Shown here: positions 1 to 8,159 of the stretch, one piece after another
Layout of the letters: each line of letters starts with the position of its first letter
How positions within the stretch are numbered: the stretch's first letter is position 1
Assembly (NCBI GenBank): GCA_945862265.1
Contig: CAMAXP010000008.1
Location: forward strand, 64,543 to 113,937
Length of the DNA stretch: 49,395 nucleotides
Reading direction: 5' to 3'
From: Bordetella parapertussis
GTDB taxonomy: Bacteria > Pseudomonadota > Gammaproteobacteria > Burkholderiales > SG8-39
Notes under the pieces: generated by a model
Seen by the model: the letters and a program-made list of their open reading frames with translations, nothing else
Told to the model about the DNA's origin: nothing
The model's database searches: none
Position numbers and translations under genes: made by a program

Positions 1-2
1 CG

Positions 3-878
3 GGACCGCACCTCCACCCGCAGGACCTGCTCGACCTGATGCAACTCGAACCGCCTACTATGGCGCTCGGCGTGCCCACCATCTGGCTGTCCCTGATCCA
101 GTTGTTCGACGCAAATCCCGGCAAGTGGAAACTGCCCGTGGGCATGCGCAGCCTGGTCGGCGGAGCGGCAGTGCCTGTGTCGCTGATCCGCGCGTTCGCC
201 AAGCACGGCGTGCACATCAAGCAGGGCTGGGGCATGACCGAGACCTCGCCGTTGGGCTCGGTGAGCTACATCAAGCCCGAGCTGACCGACGTCTCGGAGG
301 AGGAGCGCTTCCGCCTGGCGGCGACGGCCGGGGTTACGGTGCCCCTCGCGGAACTGCGCATTGTCGGCGACGAGGGCATCGCGCCCTGGGACGGGAAGTC
401 GGTGGGCGAAATCCAGGCTTACGGGCCGTTCATCACCGGCAGTTACCACAACGTGCCGCAGGACCCGGCCAAGTTCACGCCGGACGGGTGGCTGCGCACC
501 GGCGATGTCGGCAAGTTCGACGCGCATGGCTACCTGCACATCACCGACCGCACCAAGGACCTCATCAAGTCGGGCGGGGAGTGGATCAGCTCGGTCGACC
601 TCGAGAACGCGATCATGGCGCACCCGGGGGTGGCGGAAGCCGCGGTGATCGCCGTGCCGCACGAGAAGTGGGGCGAGCGGCCGCTGGCGTGCGTGGTGGC
701 GAAGCCGGGGCAGTCGGTCCCGCCGGCCGAATTGGACGCGTTGCTGGCGAAGACCTTCGCCAAGTGGCAATTGCCCGATGCCTACGAGTTCCTCGAAGCG
801 ATCCCGCGGACCTCGACGGGCAAGTTCTGGAAGGTGAAGCTGCGGGAGCGGTACGCGAAGGGCGCTGAGCCGGGCTAA
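3..878 (+). CDS. Acyl-CoA synthetase (AMP-forming), C-terminal part
   Basis: Partial gene; the reading frame is open to the left edge. It is an ANL-superfamily ligase that activates a carboxylic acid to acyl-AMP and then acyl-CoA. Visible motifs are GWGMTETSPLGS (about 85 residues after the visible 5' end), the GWLRTGDVGKFD loop, the hinge region DRTKDLIKSGGEWISS, and the C-terminal PRTSTGKFWK, which carries the adenylation lysine. The GGEWISS hinge and overall pattern resemble the medium/long-chain fatty acyl-CoA ligases (AlkK/FadD-like) rather than benzoate-CoA ligases. The substrate cannot be read from the sequence. Its TAA stop overlaps the stop of the convergent EamA gene. Confidence 0.9.
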   Translation, partial: GPHLHPQDLLDLMQLEPPTMALGVPTIWLSLIQLFDANPGKWKLPVGMRSLVGGAAVPVSLIRAFAKHGVHIKQGWGMTETSPLGSVSYIKPELTDVSEEERFRLAATAGVTVPLAELRIVGDEGIAPWDGKSVGEIQAYGPFITGSYHNVPQDPAKFTPDGWLRTGDVGKFDAHGYLHITDRTKDLIKSGGEWISSVDLENAIMAHPGVAEAAVIAVPHEKWGERPLACVVAKPGQSVPPAELDALLAKTFAKWQLPDAYEFLEAIPRTSTGKFWKVKLRERYAKGAEPG

Positions 879-1792
879 CGCGCAAGCGTCACGATCACCA
901 GACCCAGCGTCAGCAGCACCATGCCGACGATCTCGGTGCGCGAGAGCTTTTCGCGGAAGAGCTTGCGCGAGACGGCGGGCGCAATCAGCAGTTCGATCAG
1001 CCCCAGCGTGCGCACATGCGCGATCGGCTCGATTGCCATTGCAGTGAACCACCCGGCCGAGGCGGCCGCACCCATGAAGCCGGCGAACAGCGACCGCCGC
1101 CACGCGGCGAACACCCGCATCACCACGCTGCTGTCTCGCGCCAGCAGCCATCCCCCGAGCAGCACGGTCTGCAGGGACTGCGCGACAACCAGTGCGAAGG
1201 CAGCGGACATCATGAAGGGCGTATCGCCCAGCGCGAGCGCCGCGCCGCGGTAGCCGACGGCCGAGAAAGCGAAGAATGCACCCGAGGCGAGGCCCAGCAG
1301 CGCGGGGAGGGAGGTCCACCCGGTGAGGAGGGTACGCAGCGGCCTTTCGCGGTCTGCGGGCGTGAGGAGCAGCACGCCGAGCGTGCCGCAGGCCACGGCC
1401 AGCGCAGTGGTCACCGTGACTGGGTCACTGAGTACGATGAAGCCGAACAGCGCGACCTGGATGATCTCCGTCTTGGAGTAGGCGATGCCGAGCGTGAAAT
1501 TGCGCTGCTGCATCACGCGCAGCAGCAGCGCCGTGGCGATGATCTGGCTTACGGCGCCGAACGACACCCAGCCGAGGAAGTGCAGGTTGGGCGTGGGCAG
1601 CGCGTAGCCGCCGACGGCCTGCACCCCGCAGAGCCAGAGCAACGCGAACGGCAGGCCATAGAGGAAGCGCACCAGCGTCGCCCCGAGCGTGCCGAGTTCG
1701 GCCGTGAGGCTGCGCTGCGCGGCGTTGCGCATCGTCTGCGCAAAGGCTGCGCAGACGGTGACCGGGATCCACAACCAATCGGGTGGGATCAC
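875..1792 (-). CDS. EamA/DMT family transporter
   Basis: 305 residues, almost entirely hydrophobic, with about ten membrane segments in two similar halves, as expected for drug/metabolite transporters of the EamA (RhaT/YdcZ-like) group. The N-terminus MIPPDWLWIPVTVCAAFAQ leads straight into the first helix. Such proteins usually export amino acids or metabolites across the inner membrane; the substrate here is unknown. The gene converges on the acyl-CoA synthetase with stop codons overlapping at 875-878, leaving no space for a terminator between them. 22 bases separate its start from the upstream methyltransferase stop, so the two could be co-transcribed on the minus strand. Confidence 0.88.
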   Translation of the reverse strand: MIPPDWLWIPVTVCAAFAQTMRNAAQRSLTAELGTLGATLVRFLYGLPFALLWLCGVQAVGGYALPTPNLHFLGWVSFGAVSQIIATALLLRVMQQRNFTLGIAYSKTEIIQVALFGFIVLSDPVTVTTALAVACGTLGVLLLTPADRERPLRTLLTGWTSLPALLGLASGAFFAFSAVGYRGAALALGDTPFMMSAAFALVVAQSLQTVLLGGWLLARDSSVVMRVFAAWRRSLFAGFMGAAASAGWFTAMAIEPIAHVRTLGLIELLIAPAVSRKLFREKLSRTEIVGMVLLTLGLVIVTLAR

Positions 1793-1814
1793 CCCGTGTT
1801 GCCTGCCGGCGCGG

Positions 1815-3362
1815 TCATGCGATGCGCAGGGCCTTCAGCGCGGGCAGCCGGATCCGGGAGAAGGCCTCCGCGTCTTCATTCAGGCGGGCGAGGTTCTCGG
1901 CCGGGGTCTCGAGCGCCTTGTCGGCGACCACCAGGCGCTGGCCGTTGGCCTCCAGGCACTCCCAGGCGTGCTGCGCCCATTGCTCCGGCGCCTTGTGCCC
2001 GCGCTGGATGGCGCGGATGAAGAGCATTTCCTGGCGCGCGGCAAACACGCCGGCCCCGATTACCGGCGAGGCCAGCGCCGAGACGTTGTCGGAGACCGCG
2101 GCGCGGTCGAGGATGCGCTCGTTCAGCGCAGCGCAACGGGGCGCCGCCTCCTCGATGGCGGACGGTGGCTGCGCCGGGTGCAGGCTGCCCGCGCCGGTCA
2201 GCATCAATGCGGCCTGCGTCAGCTTGGGCAGGTCGAGCTTTGCGCACTTCGGATGTGCTTCGAGCTGGCGGAGCGTTTTCGGGGCGTACCCGTCCTCCGC
2301 CATCGCCTCGATGAACGGCCGGTATACGTCGGGGTGCAGCTCCGCTTCGCCCCCGGCGATCGCAACCTTCATGGGCACGTGGTCAGGGTGCTGCACCAGC
2401 ATGAACGGCATGCTGCGCAGGCGCTCGTTGCGCGCTGCGGGGTGCAGCGTGCGCGGGCCCTTGACGAAGATGTCGCGGCGAAAGCGCTGGTTATGGATGA
2501 AGTCGAGCACGGTTTCGCGCAACAGCGGGTGCTTGATCCCTTCCAGGAGTTTCCTCGATTTTTCCGGCAGGCCGAGGCCGTCGATGTGTTCGCCGAGCGT
2601 GGCCGAAGTCGCGAACGTCAGCTTGGCCGCGGACAGCGCGCGCGCCACCTCCGACGAGGGCATCGGGTGCCAGTCGCGGTTGAAGTATTCATGCGCCAGG
2701 TAGTTGCGGCTGAGCTTGCGCATCTTCTCGAGCCAGTCCTTCAGGCCGGGATGCACCCGGAAGTACTTCGCGTCCGAATCGACAAGTGACTGCGCGAACT
2801 CCATCGCCGCGTCGATCTTGGCGATGAGGCCCGGCGCCTCGGCGCTCGCAAGCTCGGCGTGCTCGGTGAGCAGGTGGCGCAGCGGCATCTCGGTGGCCCA
2901 GCCGGGCCAGCAGTTGTAACTCATGTAGAACACGCCGCCGGGGGCGAGCTTGCGCCGCAGGATTTCGACCACGAGGTGGCGGTTCTCGGGGGAGATCCAC
3001 GACCACGTGCCGTGCATCGTGATGACGTCGAATTCCGGCACGTCGTCGCGCGCCACGAAATCCTCGAACGAATCGTCGAAGAGCTGCGCGCCCGACCCGG
3101 AGGCGGTGGCCAGGTCGCGGGCGTTGATCGCGTGGGTCGGGTTGAAATCGATGCCCCAGAACTCGCCCTGGCAGGCCGCCGCGTGGATGTTGACCGACAT
3201 GCCCTGGCCGAAAGCGAGCTCGAGGTACCTGAGCGGGCGGTACTCCAGCAACGTCGACACGCCCCGCGAGATGCACGCGAGGTCGAGGTGGGCGGGCGCG
3301 AGTTCACGGTAGTACCCGTGGGTGTAGTCGACCTCGTTTACGTATCCGTCGGTCCAGTCCAT
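1815..3362 (-). CDS. SAM-dependent methyltransferase with regulatory domain
   Basis: Start chosen at the ATG at 3362 (515 residues, MDWTDGYVNEVDYTHGYY). An upstream in-frame start at 3566 would run into the divergent Rieske gene and adds a low-complexity leader. The class I Rossmann motif LELAFGQGMSVN lies at residues 47-58, followed by the acidic loop GIDFNP. The middle resembles the methyltransferase regulatory domain (PF10119 type) and the C-terminal third a winged-helix-like part typical of protein-lysine methyltransferase-like enzymes. The substrate is unknown; family members modify proteins or act near surface-polysaccharide genes. It diverges from the aromatic cassette. Confidence 0.82.
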   Translation of the reverse strand: MDWTDGYVNEVDYTHGYYRELAPAHLDLACISRGVSTLLEYRPLRYLELAFGQGMSVNIHAAACQGEFWGIDFNPTHAINARDLATASGSGAQLFDDSFEDFVARDDVPEFDVITMHGTWSWISPENRHLVVEILRRKLAPGGVFYMSYNCWPGWATEMPLRHLLTEHAELASAEAPGLIAKIDAAMEFAQSLVDSDAKYFRVHPGLKDWLEKMRKLSRNYLAHEYFNRDWHPMPSSEVARALSAAKLTFATSATLGEHIDGLGLPEKSRKLLEGIKHPLLRETVLDFIHNQRFRRDIFVKGPRTLHPAARNERLRSMPFMLVQHPDHVPMKVAIAGGEAELHPDVYRPFIEAMAEDGYAPKTLRQLEAHPKCAKLDLPKLTQAALMLTGAGSLHPAQPPSAIEEAAPRCAALNERILDRAAVSDNVSALASPVIGAGVFAARQEMLFIRAIQRGHKAPEQWAQHAWECLEANGQRLVVADKALETPAENLARLNEDAEAFSRIRLPALKALRIA

Positions 3363-3434
3363 GTCCGCTGCCCAGCCCCGTTTTCCGGCGAACCCGCATT
3401 CTAGCGGGGCCGCGCCCGGATTTCGGTTCAATGC

Positions 3435-3462
3435 TTGACACAGTCGGAGCGCCTGCCAGAAT
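3435..3462 (+). promoter_or_regulatory. Candidate sigma-70 promoter of the aromatic cassette
   Basis: A perfect -35 box TTGACA at 3435-3440, a 16-base spacer, and a -10-like CAGAAT (4 of 6 matches) at 3457-3462. It lies in the divergent intergenic region upstream of the Rieske oxygenase, about 45 bases before its start. The -35 is exact but the -10 is only partial, so this is a plausible rather than proven promoter. Confidence 0.45.
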
Positions 3463-3507
3463 TGATTTTCACAGGCCTGACGGCCGGAGCGGCAACGGAG
3501 GCAACAG

Positions 3508-4779
3508 ATGAACAAGGAAATGGCGGAAGTCCTGGTACGCGTGGGGCCGGAGACCCCGATGGGCAAGCTGATGCGCCGCTACTGGGTGCCGGTGCTGTCC
3601 TCATGGGAGATCCCCGAGCCGGACTGCCCGCAGGTGCGGGTCAAGATCCTCGGCGAAAAGCTGATCGCGTTCCGCGACACCGACGGCAACCCCGGTCTCA
3701 TCGACGAATTCTGCGCGCACCGCGGCGTGTCGCTCTTCTACGGCCGCAACGAAGAAAACGGCCTGCGCTGCTCCTACCACGGCTGGAAATTCGACCGCGA
3801 AGGCAAGTGCGTCGAGCTTCCCTCGGTCCCTGCGCTCGCCTCGAAGATGAGCATCACGGCCTACCCGTGCATCGAGCGCGGCGGCCTCGTGTGGGCCTAC
3901 ATGGGCCCGCCCGGCAAAGAGCCGCCGCCGCCCGGCCTCGAGTGGTGCGGCCTGCCCGACAGCCACAAGTATGTGTCCAAGCGCCTGCAGGAATGCAGCT
4001 GGCTGCAGGCGATGGAAGGCGGCATCGACACGACGCACGCGTCGTGGGTGCACCGCTATGAGCTCGAGAAGGACCCCATGCACCAGAAGGCGCTGGCCAA
4101 CAAGTACATCAAGGCCGACCGCAATGCGGTGTTCGACGTCGAGGACATGCCGCACGGCCTGTCGATCTACGGCCGGCGTAACGGCGAGCCGGATTCGTAC
4201 TACTGGCGCGTCACGCAGTACATCTTTCCCTGGTACACGCTGATCCCGCCGTTCGGGCCGCATCCGCTCGGCGGCCATATCTGGGTGCCGATCGACGACG
4301 AGAACTGCTGGGCCTGGAGCGTTAATTTCTATCCGGACAAGCCACTCTCCCACGAGGAGCGCAGCGAGCTGGTAGAAGGCAAGGGCATCCACGTCAAGTA
4401 CGAGAAGGGTTCGTTCCGTCCCGCGGCCAACAAGGACAACGACTACTTGGTCGACCGTGTCGCGCAGAAGGAGAAGCGCTCCTTCAGCGGCGTCGAAGGG
4501 TTCTCGGTGCAGGACGCCTCGCTGCAGGAAAGCATGGGCCTGATCCAGGACCATTCCAAGGAGCACCTCGTCTCCACCGACAAGCCGATAGCGATGGCGC
4601 GGCGCATGCTCTTCAACGCGGCGCTGAACCTGTCGCAGGGCATCGAGCCGCCGGCACTGGACGACGGCGTGCAGCGCGTACGCGCGGCCTCGGTGCTGCT
4701 CGACAAGTCGGCCAGCGTTACCGAATGGGCGCAGGACGTCCTGTACGACGAGCTCGGTCAACCGGTGTTCTCGCTGTGA
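3508..4779 (+). CDS. Rieske ring-hydroxylating oxygenase, alpha subunit
   Basis: 423 residues; terminal oxygenase that inserts oxygen into an aromatic ring (dioxygenation or O-demethylation) using electrons from a reductase. The Rieske [2Fe-2S] site is C69-X-H71 and C88-X2-H91. The mononuclear iron site is the motif GGIDTTHASWVH with D174, H177 and H182. The sequence resembles phthalate 4,5-dioxygenase-type single-component oxygenases, with MGKLMRRYWVPVL near the N-terminus. A GGAG ribosome site precedes the ATG. It heads the 3508-8139 cassette; the next gene overlaps its stop. No reductase or ferredoxin gene lies anywhere in the window, so electrons must come from a distant partner. The exact substrate is unknown. 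Confidence 0.92.
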   Translation: MNKEMAEVLVRVGPETPMGKLMRRYWVPVLSSWEIPEPDCPQVRVKILGEKLIAFRDTDGNPGLIDEFCAHRGVSLFYGRNEENGLRCSYHGWKFDREGKCVELPSVPALASKMSITAYPCIERGGLVWAYMGPPGKEPPPPGLEWCGLPDSHKYVSKRLQECSWLQAMEGGIDTTHASWVHRYELEKDPMHQKALANKYIKADRNAVFDVEDMPHGLSIYGRRNGEPDSYYWRVTQYIFPWYTLIPPFGPHPLGGHIWVPIDDENCWAWSVNFYPDKPLSHEERSELVEGKGIHVKYEKGSFRPAANKDNDYLVDRVAQKEKRSFSGVEGFSVQDASLQESMGLIQDHSKEHLVSTDKPIAMARRMLFNAALNLSQGIEPPALDDGVQRVRAASVLLDKSASVTEWAQDVLYDELGQPVFSL

Positions 4780-5741
4780 GGGGCCTGCGTGCGCTGACCC
4801 TCCTTGCCTGTGCCGCGCTTGCTTCGCAGGCGATGGCGCAGGAGTGGGTGCCGACCAAGCCGATCCGGATCATCGTGCCGGTGGTGGGCGGCACCAACGA
4901 CCTGGTCGCGCGGCTGGTCGCGCCCAAGCTGCAGGAAGCCCTCGGCCAGTCGGTGATCGTCGAGAACAAGGGGGGCGCCGGCGGCAATATCGGTTCCGAC
5001 ATGGTCGCGAAATCTCCGCCGGACGGCACGAACCTGCTGATCGGCTACAACGGCCCGATCGCGGTGAACGTGTCGCTGTTCGACAAGATGCCCTACGACC
5101 CGGTCAAGGATCTCGCGCCGATTACGCTGGCCGTGACCGCGCCGCAGTTCCTGACGGTGCATCCGAGTGTGGCGGCCAATACAGTCGCTGAACTCGTGGC
5201 CCTCGCCAAGGCGCGTCCCGGCAAGCTCAGCTACGCGTCCATTGCGGTGGGCAGTGCGTCGCACCTGACGATGGAAATGCTGAAGACGGCCTCCAACGTC
5301 GACATCGTCCACATCCCGTACAAGGGGTCCGCCCCCGCGGTGACGGATCTCCTCGGCGGCAACGTGCAGACGGCGTTCTTCGTGCCGGGCAACGTCCTGC
5401 AGTACGTGAAGTCGGGCCAGATCCGGCTGATCGCCTCCACCGGGAAAAAGCGCTTCGCGAGCACGCCGAACATCCCGACGATGATCGAGTCGGGCTTTGC
5501 CGATTTCGAGGCGGTGGCGTGGATCGGGTTCCTCACCACCGGCGGCACGCCGCGCCCGATCATCGACCGCTTCAATCGCGAGATCGTCAAGATCCTGAAC
5601 ACGCCCGAGGTGCGCGACAAGCTCCTCGCCGTCGAGTTCGAGATGGTGGCCGGCACGCCCGAGCAGTTCGGCGAATGGATCCGCACGGAAATCCAGCGCT
5701 GGGGCAAGGTGATCAAGCAGACCGGCGCCAAGGCAAACTAG
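4776..5741 (+). CDS. Bug/TctC-family substrate-binding protein (1)
   Basis: Start placed at GTG 4776, which overlaps the Rieske TGA stop in GTGA. This gives 321 residues beginning with a classic signal peptide (VRGLRALTLLACAALASQA, cleaved near AMAQ). An upstream in-frame ATG at 4725 lies inside the Rieske gene and would bury the signal. Family marks: PIRIIVPVVGG, the ENKGGAGGNIGSDMVAKSPPDG loop region, PYDPVKDL and HIPYKG. These periplasmic receptors bind small carboxylates or aromatic acids. Its position between the oxygenase and the ring-cleavage dioxygenase suggests it captures the pathway substrate. No TctA/TctB genes are nearby. Confidence 0.92.
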   Translation: MRGLRALTLLACAALASQAMAQEWVPTKPIRIIVPVVGGTNDLVARLVAPKLQEALGQSVIVENKGGAGGNIGSDMVAKSPPDGTNLLIGYNGPIAVNVSLFDKMPYDPVKDLAPITLAVTAPQFLTVHPSVAANTVAELVALAKARPGKLSYASIAVGSASHLTMEMLKTASNVDIVHIPYKGSAPAVTDLLGGNVQTAFFVPGNVLQYVKSGQIRLIASTGKKRFASTPNIPTMIESGFADFEAVAWIGFLTTGGTPRPIIDRFNREIVKILNTPEVRDKLLAVEFEMVAGTPEQFGEWIRTEIQRWGKVIKQTGAKAN

Positions 5742-5757
5742 AAGAGGGGACCATCCC

Positions 5758-6465
5758 ATGTCCGACAAAGCCATCCCCCATCCCTCCGTCTTCGTAGAGG
5801 CGCGCAGGCTCGAGCTCATCAAGGGCTACCGCGTGCACGAGTCGCGCACGCCGGCCAAGCCCGTGCGCGTGGTCACGCCTTCGCAGACGGTGGGCCCGTT
5901 CTACCCGCAGGCGCTGATCCATCCCGGCGATGACGATCTCTCGCGCAAAGTGCCCGGTGGCGCGCGCGCGCAAGGTACGCCCATCGTGGTTTCCGGGCAG
6001 CTGTTCGACGAGACCGGCAAGCCCGTGCGCGGTGCACTGGTGGAGGTCTGGCAGGCCAACAAGTGGGGCAAATACGAGCACCCGGCCGACCAGACGCCCG
6101 AGCCGCTCGACCCGAACTTCAAGGGCTACGGGCGCCAGCTCACCGACCCGGAGGGGCGCTACCGCTTCGTCTCGATCAAGCCGGGCGCCTACCCCAACCC
6201 CGGCTATGACAACTGGTTCCGGCCGCCCCACATCCATTTCTCGATCTTCGGGGCGGGCGTGATGCAGCGCCTGATCACGCAGTTGTATTTTCCGGGCGAG
6301 GCGCTGAACGATATCGACCCGATCCTGAACGGCATCGAGGACCTCGATGCGCGGGCCTCGCTTATCGCACGGCAGTTGCCCGACGAAGCCGACGGCTCGC
6401 TGGCGTTTGCGTTCGATGTCGTCCTGCGCGGCAGCGGCGAGACGCCGTTCTTCGTCGACGCCTGA
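5758..6465 (+). CDS. pcaH: Intradiol ring-cleavage dioxygenase, PcaH-like
   Basis: 235 residues, the usual length of the beta subunit of protocatechuate 3,4-dioxygenase. Candidate Fe(III) ligands are Y106, Y145, H158 and H160 (RPPHIHFS). Their spacing of 39, 13 and 2 residues matches the ligand set known for PcaH, so the active site looks complete. It would cleave a catechol between its hydroxyls to a muconate. The alpha subunit PcaG, which normally follows directly, is absent; a lactone-hydrolase gene begins 1 base after the stop. A GAGGGGA ribosome site precedes the ATG. It could work as a homomer, use a distant PcaG, or act on a different catechol (for example a sulfo- or alkyl-catechol). 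Confidence 0.85.
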   Translation: MSDKAIPHPSVFVEARRLELIKGYRVHESRTPAKPVRVVTPSQTVGPFYPQALIHPGDDDLSRKVPGGARAQGTPIVVSGQLFDETGKPVRGALVEVWQANKWGKYEHPADQTPEPLDPNFKGYGRQLTDPEGRYRFVSIKPGAYPNPGYDNWFRPPHIHFSIFGAGVMQRLITQLYFPGEALNDIDPILNGIEDLDARASLIARQLPDEADGSLAFAFDVVLRGSGETPFFVDA

Positions 6466-6466
6466 G

Positions 6467-7369
6467 TTGGCCTCGGACAAGGCCCTCCGGGACTGCCTGG
6501 GACCGGTCCCGGCGCCGTCCCGGCCGCGCTGGACCCTGCCGGCCGGCGCGTGGGACACGCACTTCCATGTGCTCGGCCCGCAATCGAAGTTTCCCTATTC
6601 GCCGACCCGCAAGTACACGCCGCCTGACGCGACGCTGGACGCCTGCATGCGGATGCATGACCAGCTCGGCATCGCCCGCGGGCTGGTGGTCCACGCCAAC
6701 ACCCACGGATTCGACAACGCGGTGGACCTTGACGCCGTGGCGCGCTCGGGCGGGCGGTACCTCGCGGTCGTGCGGCTCGATGCCTCGGCCACCCGCACCG
6801 GCTGCGAGCGGTTGCATGAGCAGGGCGCGCGCGGCGTGCGCTTCGCATTCAATCCCCAGCATGGCGGGTCGCTGGACCTGGCGGTGTTCGACCATGTGCT
6901 CGGCTGCATCCAGGGCCTGGGCTGGTTTGTCGAGTTGCACTTCGATGCAGGCGCACTGCCGGGCCTCAGGGACTGGCTGGCCGCGATCCCCGCGCCGGTC
7001 GTGATCGACCACATCGGGCGCATCGATCCTTCGCTGGGCATCCGCCAGGAGCCTTTCGGCGCGCTGCTCGAACTCGCGCGCCGCGACCACATCTGGGTCA
7101 AGGTCAGCGGCGCCGATCGACTCACCAAGACGGGCGCGCCCTACAGCGACGTCACGCCCTTCGCCCACCGCATCATCGAGGTGGCGCCGGATCGCGTGAT
7201 CTGGGGCAGCGACTGGCCGCATACCGGCGTGTTTGATCCGGCGCGCATGCCGGACGACGGCCGCCTGCTGGACGCCTTGTTCGAATTCGCACCCGACGAT
7301 GCCGTCCGGCGCAGGATCCTTGTCGACAACCCGTGCCGATTGCTCGGCCTGCCGGAACCCACACCATGA
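6467..7369 (+). CDS. LigI-like amidohydrolase (lactone hydrolase)
   Basis: Amidohydrolase-superfamily (PF04909) protein related to 2-pyrone-4,6-dicarboxylate lactonase and 4-sulfomuconolactone hydrolase. From a TTG start at 6467 it has 300 residues. An upstream ATG at 6347 would lie within pcaH and adds an arginine/serine-rich leader, so the TTG just after the pcaH stop is preferred, though not certain. Candidate active-site residues are H32 and H34 (DTHFH), H182 (VIDHIGR) and D249 (GSDWPH). These enzymes open a lactone or pyrone ring. Placed after an intradiol dioxygenase, it could hydrolyse the muconolactone formed from the cleavage product. Its stop overlaps the next ATG (ATGA). Confidence 0.8.
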   Translation: MASDKALRDCLGPVPAPSRPRWTLPAGAWDTHFHVLGPQSKFPYSPTRKYTPPDATLDACMRMHDQLGIARGLVVHANTHGFDNAVDLDAVARSGGRYLAVVRLDASATRTGCERLHEQGARGVRFAFNPQHGGSLDLAVFDHVLGCIQGLGWFVELHFDAGALPGLRDWLAAIPAPVVIDHIGRIDPSLGIRQEPFGALLELARRDHIWVKVSGADRLTKTGAPYSDVTPFAHRIIEVAPDRVIWGSDWPHTGVFDPARMPDDGRLLDALFEFAPDDAVRRRILVDNPCRLLGLPEPTP

Positions 7370-8139
7370 ATCGATTGCAGGGGAAAGTGGCCTTGATTAC
7401 GGGCGGAGGCGCCGGCATCGGCGCTGCCACGGGCAGGGTCTTCGCGGCCCAAGGGGCTGCGGTGGTGCTGGTGGACCTCGATCCGGCTGCACTCGACAAG
7501 ACCGTGGCCGGGATTCGCTCGGACGTCCCGGGCGCACGGGTGGACTGCTTTGCGGCTGATGTGGCAGATGCGGAGAAAGCCAAGGAGGCGGTGGCCCACG
7601 GCATGCGCGCATTCGGGCAGCTCGACGTCCTCGTCAACAACGCCGCGATGCGCAACTACGCATCCATCGGGGAGGCCACCCCGGAGGAATGGCAGGCCAT
7701 GCTCGGCGTGAACCTGATGGGCGCCGCCAACTACTGCCGCGCTGCGCTGCCCGAACTGCGGCGCTCGGGCCGCGGCAGCATCGTGATCGTTTCTTCGTGC
7801 TACGCGGTGACGGGCCGCAAGGGCATGGGCCTCTATGACGCAACCAAGGCCGGGCTGCTCGCGCTCACGCGCACGCTGGCGTTCGAAGAGGCGGCGCACG
7901 GCATCCGCGCCAACGCAGTCTGCCCGGGCTCGACGCTGACCGATTTTCATATCGAGCGCGCGAAGGCCAAGGGCAAGTCCGTTGAGCAACTGCGCGGCGA
8001 GCGCAGCGACAACTCATTGATTGGCCGCTGGGCCTCGCCCGAAGAGGTCGCGAACCCGATCCTGTGGCTGGCCTCCGACGAAGCCTCGTTCATCACCGGC
8101 GCCACGCTGATGGTGGATGGCGGCTTGTCGATCATGTAG
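7366..8139 (+). CDS. SDR family oxidoreductase (last gene of aromatic cassette)
   Basis: 257 residues from ATG 7366, coupled to the hydrolase by an ATGA overlap; an earlier in-frame ATG at 7333 is inside that gene. Classical short-chain dehydrogenase with the NAD(P) motif TGGGAGIG (12-19), NNAA (91-94) and the catalytic triad S144, Y157, K161 (YDATK). The acidic VDLD after strand 2 suggests NAD preference. With a Rieske dioxygenase in the same operon, an attractive role is the cis-dihydrodiol dehydrogenase that rearomatises the ring to a catechol for the intradiol enzyme. Other alcohol substrates are possible. Confidence 0.88.
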   Translation: MNRLQGKVALITGGGAGIGAATGRVFAAQGAAVVLVDLDPAALDKTVAGIRSDVPGARVDCFAADVADAEKAKEAVAHGMRAFGQLDVLVNNAAMRNYASIGEATPEEWQAMLGVNLMGAANYCRAALPELRRSGRGSIVIVSSCYAVTGRKGMGLYDATKAGLLALTRTLAFEEAAHGIRANAVCPGSTLTDFHIERAKAKGKSVEQLRGERSDNSLIGRWASPEEVANPILWLASDEASFITGATLMVDGGLSIM

Positions 8140-8159
8140 CGGTTCTTTTGTAGCGATCT

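Noticed and set aside
1016..2020. 334-residue plus-strand ORF
   Set aside because: Runs antisense through the EamA gene and into the methyltransferase; composition (Glu/Arg/Gln-rich) is that of a shadow.
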